From VAZQ01 sp045811525 (lineage in GTDB: Bacteria; Pseudomonadota; Alphaproteobacteria; Rhizobiales; Xanthobacteraceae), in the NCBI GenBank assembly GCA_045811525.1, contig JBJMTV010000003.1, forward strand, positions 62,001 to 126,000: DNA of 64,000 bases, read 5' to 3'. Shown piece by piece: positions 34,314 to 41,788 of this stretch (its first letter is position 1; each line of letters starts with the position of its first letter). Position numbers and translations under genes: made by a program. The notes under the pieces are model-generated. The model searched no databases. It saw only the letters and a list, made by a program, of their open reading frames with translations, and had not been told where the DNA came from.

Positions 34314-34994
34314 ATGTTCTATGAACCGGACAAGGACGATCACGGTCTTGCGTTCAATCCGTACAAGTCAATCGTTGTACCGCGGCCGATCGGTTGGATT
34401 TCGACGATCAGCAGCGAGGGCGTGCTCAATCTCGCGCCGTACAGCCAATTCAACAATCTTGGCTACGATCCGCCTTACGTGATGTTCTCAGGGAACTGCT
34501 TCCCCGGCTCTGGGCGTCGCAAGGACAGCGTCAGAAATGCAACCGATACGGGCGAGTTCGTGGTCAACATGGCAACCTACGAACTACGCGACGCGATCAA
34601 TATCACCTCGCAGTTCCTCTCGCCCAACACCGACGAAGCAGCGTTGGCCGGCCTCCATATGGTGCCCTCTTACATCGTGATGCCCCCGCGCGTCACGGCA
34701 TCCCCGGTACATCTGGAGTGCAGATTCGATTGTTCGATGGCATTGCCCGGCAATGCTCCCGATCAGGTTCATACTGTCGTCATCGGCCGAGTGGTGGGCG
34801 TACACATTCGTGATGATGTGATCACATGTGACGGCAAACTCGACGTGCTTAAAATTCGTCCTCTGGCTCGGCTCGGATATTTCGACTACACGACAGTCGA
34901 TTCCGTGTTCGCAATGCCCCCAGCAGGTCCGCATATCAAAGCACGCGAGGCCGGACTCGAAGGGCGGCCGCAGCGCAAAGCAGATGTCCTCTGA
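34314..34994 (+). CDS. Flavin reductase-family protein (FMN-binding split barrel)
   Basis: The 226-residue protein has AGGAGA before its ATG and follows the Bug gene by 12 bases. It carries the split-barrel FMN-binding features VPRPIGWISTISSEGVLNLAPYSQFNNLGYDPPYVMFS, FVVNMATYELRDAINITS, and HLECRF. This subgroup of flavin reductases and related proteins supplies reduced flavin to monooxygenases or reduces small substrates. No oxygenase lies beside it here. Confidence 0.9.
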   Translation: MFYEPDKDDHGLAFNPYKSIVVPRPIGWISTISSEGVLNLAPYSQFNNLGYDPPYVMFSGNCFPGSGRRKDSVRNATDTGEFVVNMATYELRDAINITSQFLSPNTDEAALAGLHMVPSYIVMPPRVTASPVHLECRFDCSMALPGNAPDQVHTVVIGRVVGVHIRDDVITCDGKLDVLKIRPLARLGYFDYTTVDSVFAMPPAGPHIKAREAGLEGRPQRKADVL

Positions 34995-35073
34995 TTGTTC
35001 GCAGTACGTTACTGTCGTTCTCTACAACTCCGATCCGTTCGCTAGCTTGCGGCAGCTTTGGCTGGCACCCGAC

Positions 35074-36042
35074 TTATTCAATGACCTCGTCGGCCAGCGC
35101 GAGCAGCTTATCCGGCACCGCGAGGCCAATCGCTTTCGCAGCCGTGAGGTTGATTACAAGCTCAAATTTAGTCGGCTGCTCCACCGGTAGCTCGGAGGGA
35201 GCCCTGCCTTTGAGAATCATGTCGACGTACTCGGCCGCGCGACGGTACATATGGCGTCGATCGACGCCGTAAGAGATCAATCCCCCAGCCTTGGGAAAGG
35301 CGCTGCTGCCGTACACGATGGGTAACCGTGTCGCCATGGCGCGCTCGGCGATTTGCCGACGCATACTCAACAGCAATGCATCTTCCAGCGTGAGTAAACC
35401 GGCTACGCCAGCCTTCGCGGCGGCTTCAATGCCAGCCAGAGCCTGATCTGCGCTTTTTGCTTCGAACACCTGGATCGGCTGCGCCGTCGCCACAACCGCC
35501 GCCTTGAGCTCCTGCAATGCCAGGGCCGAGAACGGCGTATCCGGATTCATCAACACTGCAACGGCCCGTTGACCTGGGACGAACTCGCCCAGGAACGCTA
35601 GACGCTTGCCCATGACATCGCTTGCTTCCGATGTGACACCTGTGACGTTCCCGCCGGGCCGGTTCAGGCTATTGATCAATCCAGCTCCAACCGCATCGCC
35701 AACACTGGCAAATACAATCGGTATTGTGTTGGTTGACGCCTTTAATGCCTTTGCCGGCAGCGTTCCGAACCCAGCGACCAGCACGTCCGGTCTGATGTTG
35801 ACCAACTCTGCCGCCAGGGAACCGAGGAGTTCGGGTCGCCCATCCGCAGAGCGGTAGGTAAACTCCAGGTTCTCGCCTCGGCGATAGCCGAGCTCCTGCA
35901 GTCGTTCCGCGATTACGGTTGAGTCTTGGCCCGGCACAAACGCCAGATAACCGATCCGAAATGATCGGCTTTGCTGCGCCAAACCGGCGAGCGGCCACGT
36001 GGCCACACCGCCTATGAGCATGATGAATTCGCGCCGTGTCAT
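35074..36042 (-). CDS. ABC transporter substrate-binding protein, PF04392 (TrpX-like) family
   Basis: ATG 36042 has GGAAGAGAG upstream. The 322-residue product starts MTRREFIMLIGGVATWPLAGLA, a Tat-like signal, then FRIGYLAFVPGQDS, IPIVFASVGDAVGAGLINSLNRPGGNVTGV, VLMNPDTPFSALAL and PTKFELVINLTAAKAIGLAVPD. It is separated from the other three family members by the MarR unit and is convergent with the flavin reductase gene. It too lacks a permease or ATPase neighbour. Confidence 0.88.
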   Translation of the reverse strand: MTRREFIMLIGGVATWPLAGLAQQSRSFRIGYLAFVPGQDSTVIAERLQELGYRRGENLEFTYRSADGRPELLGSLAAELVNIRPDVLVAGFGTLPAKALKASTNTIPIVFASVGDAVGAGLINSLNRPGGNVTGVTSEASDVMGKRLAFLGEFVPGQRAVAVLMNPDTPFSALALQELKAAVVATAQPIQVFEAKSADQALAGIEAAAKAGVAGLLTLEDALLLSMRRQIAERAMATRLPIVYGSSAFPKAGGLISYGVDRRHMYRRAAEYVDMILKGRAPSELPVEQPTKFELVINLTAAKAIGLAVPDKLLALADEVIE

Positions 36043-36130
36043 ACACTCTCTTCCCACGCACATAGGCTCGTTTTCTTCACAACGTTTTCGGACGTGAATT
36101 GTGCCGGCTAACCCGCTTTAGTAAGAACCC

Positions 36131-36214
36131 GTAGTCCGGAGGGAGCGCGCAATCCGGGACCGGTCTTGCTGCAGAGGCTGGGCCCGGATTGCGCTTACGC
36201 TGCATCCGGACTAC
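36131..36214. repeat. Dispersed palindromic repeat, copy 3 of 4
   Basis: About 84 bases with perfect 10-base inverted ends GTAGTCCGGA/TCCGGACTAC. Other copies end GTAGCC.. and ..GGGCTAC; here both arms carry a matching C-to-T/G-to-A change, so pairing is kept. Inner blocks CGCAATCCGGGACCGGTCTTG and CCCGGATTGCGCTTACGC match the family. Confidence 0.8.
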
Positions 36215-36262
36215 GCCGTGCTGTCGGGATAGCGATGGGCGGCAATGTGACTTGTCGTTCAA

Positions 36263-36775
36263 TCAGCGAAGCCGTGCACGTGAGATGGCCTCTGCCGCGT
36301 CGGATGTGGGCATAAATAACCTGAGCGGTCGGCTCGGAAAAGGCCGAAATCCAAATCCGCGGTAGAATGCTGCAGCCCGATCGTCAGTCGCATCGACGAC
36401 GATGGCGAAAACCGCGAGCGAACCGGAAGCCCCGATGATCCTGCGAACGGCATCGGCCAGCAGCAGATCGCCCAGACCCTCCCCGCGCATATTCTGATCG
36501 CGTGCAAGCCGACCGATGAGGGCAGCCGGGATCGCATCATAGCGCGGCAGCCGTTTTGCGAGTTGAGCCGGCAAATCGCTGATGGTGATCGTGAAGGAGC
36601 TCAGGCTGTAGAAGCCTACGACTGCCCCACGATGGTCAATGGCGACGAACACACGCGCGACATTGCGTTTCTCATCCTGACCAGCGCGAAGGTGAAACCA
36701 ATCGTCGAGCGCGGCTACGCCGCACGAGAACGACGCTCGGTCATGTTTGCCGAGCGGCTCGATCGATTTGATCAT
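36263..36775 (-). CDS. TacT-like GNAT acetyltransferase toxin
   Basis: The 170-residue protein has the GNAT fold and TacT family marks: FSCGVAALDDWFHLRAGQDE near the N-terminus, VVGFYSLSSFTI, LIGRLARDQNMRGEGLGDLLLADAVRR (acetyl-CoA loop, R/QxxGxG/A type), and DDRAAAFYRGFGFRPF. TacT-type toxins acetylate aminoacyl-tRNA and block translation. The antitoxin gene ends six bases upstream, forming an operon. The catalytic Tyr in FYRGFGF is present. Confidence 0.9.
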   Translation of the reverse strand: MIKSIEPLGKHDRASFSCGVAALDDWFHLRAGQDEKRNVARVFVAIDHRGAVVGFYSLSSFTITISDLPAQLAKRLPRYDAIPAALIGRLARDQNMRGEGLGDLLLADAVRRIIGASGSLAVFAIVVDATDDRAAAFYRGFGFRPFPSRPLRLFMPTSDAAEAISRARLR

Positions 36776-36781
36776 AAGCTG

Positions 36782-37075
36782 TCAGCTGAAAAGATCCCGA
36801 TGACGCTTCAGTGCATCAATGAGACGTGGGGAAGGATCAGGTCGCCGACGGATGGCAGCTAGGAAGGCATCGCGATCCGCTCCCAACAGCACCATTCGTT
36901 GATGCTCATCGAGAAGTCGCCGCGCGCCCTCATAGGCGAGATCCCCCGCGGCGAGACCAGTGACCGACATCGCCTCCTGGATGACCTTCTTTGCCGATGG
37001 TGCCAGCCGCAATTCGAGCCGCTCGCTCTTGTATTCCCGGCTGGGCGCGCTCGGCTTTCTGTGTGCATATGGCAT
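36782..37075 (-). CDS. TacA-like DUF1778 antitoxin
   Basis: ATG 37075 with AGGAGAG upstream gives 97 residues. The DUF1778 (ribbon-helix-helix) signature is SERLELRLAPSAKKVIQEAM, with a C-terminal GADRDAFLAAIRRRPDPSPRLIDALKRHRDLF that would wrap the toxin. RHH antitoxins neutralise the toxin and repress their own promoter. The toxin gene follows by six bases. The pair lies near a tRNA-Phe gene and its partial copy. Confidence 0.9.
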   Translation of the reverse strand: MPYAHRKPSAPSREYKSERLELRLAPSAKKVIQEAMSVTGLAAGDLAYEGARRLLDEHQRMVLLGADRDAFLAAIRRRPDPSPRLIDALKRHRDLFS

Positions 37076-37078
37076 GGC

Positions 37079-37095
37079 GCTCTCCTGAGGAGAGC
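37079..37095. promoter_or_regulatory. Perfect inverted repeat overlapping the tacA ribosome-binding site
   Basis: GCTCTCCTGAGGAGAGC, two 8-base arms around one base, contains the tacA AGGAGAG ribosome site. It could be an operator for the TacA RHH dimer or a hairpin hiding the site in mRNA. Either would give feedback on the toxin-antitoxin pair. Confidence 0.55.
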
Positions 37096-37186
37096 TTGTA
37101 CGGCAATTCGCCGTGCTTCGCAAGAGAGCGGATTCCGAGCGGATGTCGAGCTGTGAGATCTTCTATTGTGGGGTCGTGCGCGGGGG

Positions 37187-37224
37187 GGCAGAATTGAACC
37201 AGCGACACCTGCACTTCAGTGCAG
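37187..37224 (-). other. Partial tRNA-Phe copy (anticodon stem to T-arm)
   Basis: Plus-strand GGCAGAATTGAACC, GACACCTGCAC and TTCAGTGCAG match the intact tRNA-Phe gene 170 bases to the right over about 38 bases, with a few mismatches and one missing base in the anticodon loop. It lacks the acceptor 5' part and D-arm. Duplicated tRNA pieces of this sort mark past integration or excision at the tRNA. It abuts repeat copy 4. Confidence 0.75.
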
Positions 37225-37229
37225 AGCCC

Positions 37230-37321
37230 GTAGCCAGGATAAGCGCCACGCGCGCGCAATCCGGGAGCGGTCTAGCCGCAGACGCCGGCTCCGGATTACG
37301 CTGACGCTCGATCCGGGCTAC
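37230..37321. repeat. Dispersed palindromic repeat, copy 4 of 4
   Basis: About 92 bases, GTAGCCAGGAT to ATCCGGGCTAC, with the inner blocks CGCAATCCGGGAGCGGTCTA and CTCCGGATTACGCTGACGCT. It starts six bases after the tRNA-Phe fragment. Confidence 0.8.
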
Positions 37322-37355
37322 GGAATCGTGCGAAGCCCGTCAGCGCGAAGCAGGA

Positions 37356-37431
37356 TGGTGCCCAGGGGCGGAATTGAACCACCGACACCTGCATTTTCAG
37401 TGCAGTGCTCTACCAACTGAGCTACCTGGGC
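37356..37431 (-). tRNA. tRNA-Phe (GAA)
   Basis: The minus strand folds as a full cloverleaf: acceptor GCCCAGG/CCTGGGC, D-arm GCTC..GAGC, anticodon stem CTGCA/TGCAG with loop CTGAAAA (anticodon GAA), T-arm GGTGG/CCGCC, and an encoded CCA. It ends the housekeeping group on its 3' side, and the accessory region lies beyond its 3' end. Confidence 0.97.
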
Positions 37432-37553
37432 GCCGTACCCCGCGCATCAAGCGGGAATTGCAGAGCGGGGGCGTTATAGATGCTCGGTTTCTGGGTGTCC
37501 AGAACGCGATTTCCGCAAACATTGCTGCTGTTACGCGAGCCTCCACCGGCCCA

Positions 37554-37754
37554 TCAACGCGTCGCCTCGTTGTCCTCTATCGCGCCGTCCTCGTCCTCAT
37601 CCTCCTCGACTGGAACGGCATAGACACCGTTGAACCACCGGTTGAGGTCGACATCGGCACAGCGCCGGCTGCAGAACGGGCGCACGCCCTCCAGCGCAGG
37701 CTTGCCGCAGATGGGGCACGGGGTGCTGCGCAGGACCTCGACCGGCTCGGACAT
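37554..37754 (-). CDS. yacG: DNA gyrase inhibitor/zinc protein YacG
   Basis: Starting at ATG 37754, the 66-residue protein has the YacG zinc motif CPICGK...FCSRRCADVDLNRW (CxxC and CxxxC) and an acidic tail (EEDEDEDGAIEDNEATR). YacG binds GyrB and inhibits gyrase. It is the last gene of the murA-to-tRNA-Phe housekeeping order, 38 bases after maf. The longer frame from 37964 runs into maf and is not real. Confidence 0.92.
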   Translation of the reverse strand: MSEPVEVLRSTPCPICGKPALEGVRPFCSRRCADVDLNRWFNGVYAVPVEEDEDEDGAIEDNEATR

Positions 37755-37792
37755 AGATAAACATATGGGTGCGGCGGCGCGGTGTGCCAGCG

Positions 37793-38419
37793 TCACGCCA
37801 CAGCGTTGAGCCAGCCAAAGCGGGTGGGATAGCCCTCGCCGGAGAGAAGCGTGGTCACCTCGTAGAGCGGCAGCCCGACGACGTTGCTGTAGGAGCCCAC
37901 GATCTTGACGATGAAGCTGCCGGCAATACCTTGCGCCGCGTAGCCGCCCGCCTTCCCGCGCCACTCGCCGGAGGCGAGATAGGATTCGATGTCCTCCTCG
38001 GCGAGGCGCTTGAAGCGCACCCGCGTCTCCACCAGGCGCTGGCGATAGGCCTCGTTCGGGGTCACCAGACAGACGGCGGTGTGCACGCGGTGATTACGGC
38101 CGGAGAGGAGGCGCAGGCATTGCGCCGCCTCATCGAACAGCTCGGCCTTGGGCAGGATGCGGCGGCCGACAGCCACCACCGTATCGGCGGCAAGGATGAA
38201 GGCGCCCTTGAGATCGTCGTCCTCCCTAACGAGCGCGAGCGCGGCCTCCGCCTTGGCTCGCGCAAGCCGATTGGCACAGGCGCGCGGCAGCTCGCCGCGC
38301 TTCGGCGTCTCATCGACATTTGCCGGGCGCAACGCATCGGGGTCGATGCCTGCCTGGTTGATCAGCGTGACGCGGCGCGGCGAGCCGGAGGCGAGCACGA
38401 GCTTGGGCCGGCCGATCAT
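37793..38419 (-). CDS. Maf-family nucleotide pyrophosphatase
   Basis: The 208-residue protein has the Maf signature LVLASGSPRRVTLI, DETPKRGELPRACANRLARAKAEA, and LAADTVVAVGRRIL, with conserved Ser, Arg and Asp for nucleotide and metal binding. Maf proteins hydrolyse non-canonical or modified nucleoside triphosphates to monophosphates. It lies between infA (52-base gap) and yacG, as expected in this order. Confidence 0.95.
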   Translation of the reverse strand: MIGRPKLVLASGSPRRVTLINQAGIDPDALRPANVDETPKRGELPRACANRLARAKAEAALALVREDDDLKGAFILAADTVVAVGRRILPKAELFDEAAQCLRLLSGRNHRVHTAVCLVTPNEAYRQRLVETRVRFKRLAEEDIESYLASGEWRGKAGGYAAQGIAGSFIVKIVGSYSNVVGLPLYEVTTLLSGEGYPTRFGWLNAVA

Positions 38420-38471
38420 CGATCACGCCTTTGCCGCGCGTGCATGAAGCGCAGGATCGAGCGCGTCGACC

Positions 38472-38690
38472 TCATTTGAAGCGGTAAGTAATGCGGCCTT
38501 TGGCCAGGTCGTAGGGCGTCATTTCGACCAGGACCTTGTCGCCAGCCAGCACCCGGATGCGGTTCTTGCGCATGCGTCCAGCGGTATGAGCGATGATCTC
38601 GTGCTCGTTTTCGAGCTTTACGCGGAAGGTGGCGTTCGGGAGCAGCTCCGTGACGACACCGGGAAACTCCAGCAGTTCTTCCTTGGCCAT
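38472..38690 (-). CDS. infA: Translation initiation factor IF-1
   Basis: The 72-residue protein is the standard IF-1 length. It begins MAKEELLEFPGVVTELLPNATFRVKLENEHEIIAHTAGRMRKNRIRVLAGDKV, the S1-like OB fold of IF-1, and ends with the YDLAKGRITYRFK block. It binds the ribosomal A site during initiation. It is flanked by the phosphatase and maf genes. Confidence 0.98.
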   Translation of the reverse strand: MAKEELLEFPGVVTELLPNATFRVKLENEHEIIAHTAGRMRKNRIRVLAGDKVLVEMTPYDLAKGRITYRFK

Positions 38691-38803
38691 CCGCTATCCG
38701 GAATTGTAACGAAAAAAGGTGACGCGGCGAGCGCCACCAACGCGCGCGGAAACTAGCGGAATCGCCGACCTTCCACAACCGTGCTGCGTCAGCCGCGCAG
38801 CGG

Positions 38804-39280
38804 CTACTCGTTACCTGTCGCGCGCGGCGAGAAGCGTGCCTGAATGCGCGCCATGAGCTGATCACGCACGTCCCGATACGCGTTCAGGCGCTGCTCTCTG
38901 CTGCCCTCAATGGCGGTTGGATCCGCCGTCGGCCAGTATTCGACTTCAGCAGCGAGCGTGCGCGTGAGCTCGAGCGCCTTGTGGTGCGCCTCCGGTGCAA
39001 GCGTCACGATGAGGTCGAAGCTCAGCCCTTCGAGGTCCTCGAGCTCCTCGAACGTGATCGGCTTATGTCCCGTGATATCGAGGCCGATCTCCGCCATCAC
39101 CGTGACTGCAAACGCATCGACCTCGCCTTTGCGCACGCCTGCCGAGCCTACATAAAGCGATGCGCCGAGCATCTGCTTGAGCATGGCAGCCGCCATGGGC
39201 GAGCGAATGGAGTTCATGCCGCAGGCGAACAGCACCGCCTGCGGTCGCAAGCTCCGCGTCGGCTGGACCGGCGTGCTCAT
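38804..39280 (-). CDS. Low-molecular-weight protein-tyrosine-phosphatase-family protein
   Basis: From ATG 39280 (158 residues). The phosphate loop CGMNSIRSP fits C(x)5R, and a later Asp region (YWPTADPTAIEG) fits the acid/base. This is the LMW-PTP/arsenate-reductase fold. The start overlaps the UPF0262 stop by four bases (39277-39280), showing coupling. Genomes often label it ArsC-like; phosphatase is as likely. Confidence 0.9.
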   Translation of the reverse strand: MSTPVQPTRSLRPQAVLFACGMNSIRSPMAAAMLKQMLGASLYVGSAGVRKGEVDAFAVTVMAEIGLDITGHKPITFEELEDLEGLSFDLIVTLAPEAHHKALELTRTLAAEVEYWPTADPTAIEGSREQRLNAYRDVRDQLMARIQARFSPRATGNE

Positions 39281-39774
39281 CCCTTCCAATGCAGGACGCA
39301 AACGAGCGTGAACAGCCGGCGCGCGGTGTCGAAGTCGAGGCTCACCTTGCCTGCGAGGCGCTCCATGAGCAGCTGCGAGCCCTCGTCGTGGAGTGCACGC
39401 CGAGCCATGTCGAGCGCCTCGATGCGGTCGGGAGTGGCGGTGCGGATGGCTGCGTAGTAGCTGTCGCAGACCATGAAGTAGTCCTTCACGAGCTTGCGCA
39501 GCGGCGAGAGCGACAGCAGGTGGGCAACAACCGGCGAACCGTCCTCACGGCGGATATCGAAGGCGAGCCGCGTCCCGTCGATGCTCAGGTGCAGCGCGTA
39601 TGGGCCGCCGCTCTCGTCGCCCTCCGGCCCGAAGCTGTTGTCCTCAAGCAGGTCGTAGATCGCGACGGCCCGCTCATGCTCGACGTCCGAATTCGAGCGG
39701 CCGATGGAATTTTCGTCGAGCGTGACCGCCACCAGGCGCGGCGCCTTGTGCTTGCTCGCACGCTCTCGCGTCAT
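39277..39774 (-). CDS. UPF0262 family protein
   Basis: A 165-residue conserved alphaproteobacterial protein. Recognised parts: LVAVTLDENSIGRSNSDVEHERAVAIYDLLEDN, SPLRKLVKDYFMVCDSYYAAI, and GRRALHDEG-like MARRALHDEGSQLL. No enzymatic motif is apparent. It overlaps hisD and the phosphatase gene by four bases on each side, as is usual in this order. The function is unknown. Confidence 0.93.
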   Translation of the reverse strand: MTRERASKHKAPRLVAVTLDENSIGRSNSDVEHERAVAIYDLLEDNSFGPEGDESGGPYALHLSIDGTRLAFDIRREDGSPVVAHLLSLSPLRKLVKDYFMVCDSYYAAIRTATPDRIEALDMARRALHDEGSQLLMERLAGKVSLDFDTARRLFTLVCVLHWKG

Positions 39775-41066
39775 AACGGGTTCAAGCGCTTGGCGACCGA
39801 GCGTGCGTGGCCGATGAGCCCTTCCGCTTCACCGAGCGTGATCGCGGCGGGGCCGAGCGCGCGCAATTGCTGCGGGCCACATTTCAGGATCGAAGTACGC
39901 TTCATGAAATCGAGCACGCCCAGCCCGGAGGAGAAGCGTGCCGAGCGCGCCGTCGGCAGCACGTGGTTTGAGCCACCGACATAATCGCCGATCGCCTCCG
40001 GCGTATGCGCGCCGAGGAAGATCGCGCCAGCATTGCGGATGGCGGCTGCGAGACGCTCAGGCTCGACAGTCTCGATTTCGAGATGCTCGGGTGCGATCGC
40101 GTCAATGAGCGGCACCGCTTCAGGGAGCGCGCCGACGTGGATGATGGCGCCGAAATCGCGCCAGGACGCACCCGCGACGGCCGTTCGGGGCAGCGACGTG
40201 AGCTGGGTCGCGACCGCCCGCTCCACGGCATCCGCGAGTGATGCATCGTCGGTGATGAGGATCGATTGAGCGCTCGCGTCGTGCTCGGCCTGCGCCAAAA
40301 GATCGGCCGCGACCCATTCGGGATGAGCGCTGCTGTCGGCGACAATGAGCACCTCTGAAGGGCCAGCTATCATGTCAATGCCGACCCTGCCGAAAACGAG
40401 GCGCTTCGCTGCCGCGACATAAGCATTGCCCGGGCCGACGATCTTGGCGACCGGTGCGATCGTGGCGGTGCCATAGGCAAGCGCACCTACGGCCTGCGCC
40501 CCGCCGACGCAATAGATCTCGTCGACGCCGGCAAGCTTGGCTGCCGCCAGCACGAGCGGAGCGAGCTTGCCGTCCGGTGCAGGCACCACCATGACCAGCC
40601 GCGGCACGCCTGCGACCTTGGCCGGCACGGCATTCATCAGCACGGAGGAGGGATACGCGGCCGTGCCGCCGGGAACGTACAGGCCGACCGACTCGATTGC
40701 GGTCCAGCGGTGGCCGAGCTCGACGCCGAGTGCGTCGACGAAACGCTCGTCGCTGGGTTTTTGCCTGGCGTGGTAGGCCTCGATGCGATCGCGGGCGAGG
40801 GCCAGTGCCTTGACCGCCTTGCTGTCACAGAGCCCGATCGCGTCGTCGATCTCCCGCTGGTCGATGCGCAGCCGCGCAGGATCAAGCTCGAACCGGTCGA
40901 ACCGGCTGGTAAGCTCGATCAGCGCGTCGTCACCGCGCCTCGCCACATCGGCGAGAATGGCACGCACGGCCGCTTCCACATCGGCGGCACTTTCCCGTTT
41001 GATGGCGAGAAAGGCACGAAACAGTGTCGCGAAATCCGGGGAGCGGCTGTCGAGGCGGATCGGCAT
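39771..41066 (-). CDS. hisD: Histidinol dehydrogenase
   Basis: The 431-residue protein has HisD blocks: GLYVPGGTAAYPSSVLMNA, VGGAQAVGALAYGT, GPGNAYVAAAKR, LLAQAEHDASAQ (Gln and His zinc ligands), and IAPEHLEI. It oxidises histidinol to histidine in two NAD-dependent steps. Its stop overlaps the UPF0262 start by four bases. It follows DUF2948 by 112 bases. Confidence 0.97.
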   Translation of the reverse strand: MPIRLDSRSPDFATLFRAFLAIKRESAADVEAAVRAILADVARRGDDALIELTSRFDRFELDPARLRIDQREIDDAIGLCDSKAVKALALARDRIEAYHARQKPSDERFVDALGVELGHRWTAIESVGLYVPGGTAAYPSSVLMNAVPAKVAGVPRLVMVVPAPDGKLAPLVLAAAKLAGVDEIYCVGGAQAVGALAYGTATIAPVAKIVGPGNAYVAAAKRLVFGRVGIDMIAGPSEVLIVADSSAHPEWVAADLLAQAEHDASAQSILITDDASLADAVERAVATQLTSLPRTAVAGASWRDFGAIIHVGALPEAVPLIDAIAPEHLEIETVEPERLAAAIRNAGAIFLGAHTPEAIGDYVGGSNHVLPTARSARFSSGLGVLDFMKRTSILKCGPQQLRALGPAAITLGEAEGLIGHARSVAKRLNPL

Positions 41067-41178
41067 GGCCCAGTCCCGCCGGGGTGCGTGGTGCTGCGCA
41101 TGTCCACGCCGGCCGGCCGGCGCTCCGGCACAGGCGCACGGCCCCAGGCCTGCTCAATGGCTTGCGGCAGAGATGACG

Positions 41179-41670
41179 TCAACCGGCGCGCTGGCGAGCC
41201 TCGCGGCGGCGGGGGGAGGGGGCAGCGACAGGGCGTGCGTCGGCGGCGTGAACGGGGCGACACTCCGCCGGCCATGACGGTCCGAGATCGGTGAGCTCGC
41301 ATTCCAGGCATTCAACTTCGAGGCGCAGTGCGCCGCCCCCGGAGAAGGTCAAGGTCACGCTGCCTGCAGGCGCGTCAGATTCGGTAAATTCAACGGCGAG
41401 CAGATTGAGGATGTCGTTCTTCCCGTGCGGATTGACGCTGCGGCATTTGCAGTTGTTCACACGCTCGAACCGCAGCGCCGAGCGGCAGCGCCGCAGCTCT
41501 GGATCGGCGCTCTCGGCTGCCGCCCAGTCAAACCGGTCGAGTGCCACGATCAGCCGCTTTTCCTGGGGGCGCCAGACAACATCGGCGACCTTGACCAGCG
41601 CGTCCTGCAGGTGGGTTGAGACGACCTCGAGATCATCGCGGTCCAGGGCCACAAACTTCACCGGCTGCAT
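41179..41670 (-). CDS. DUF2948 family protein
   Basis: Starting at ATG 41670 (MQPVKFVALDRDDLEVVSTHLQDALVKV), 163 residues, the longer frame to 41844 being less likely. Family marks are the N-terminal block, VWRPQEKRLIVALDRFDWA and LRLEVECLECELTDLGPSW. This small protein stands before hisD in rhizobia; the function is unknown. Beyond it, where murA would normally follow, the order is broken by an inserted region. Confidence 0.93.
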   Translation of the reverse strand: MQPVKFVALDRDDLEVVSTHLQDALVKVADVVWRPQEKRLIVALDRFDWAAAESADPELRRCRSALRFERVNNCKCRSVNPHGKNDILNLLAVEFTESDAPAGSVTLTFSGGGALRLEVECLECELTDLGPSWPAECRPVHAADARPVAAPSPRRREARQRAG

Positions 41671-41788
41671 GACGCACGCTCCCGCCGTCCAAATCTGTTG
41701 ATTGCAGGAAATTAGGAAGCCCCCAGCGCGGCCGCAAGGCGGCGGAGAGCGGCTATGCGCGCCGGGCGCGATCGGCGAGGGCTCGTCC

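Noticed and set aside
37356..37420. Open frames reading GGIEPPTPAFSVQ and similar across the tRNA-Phe gene and its partial copy.
   Set aside because: These are the well-known spurious translations of a tRNA-Phe gene, not proteins.
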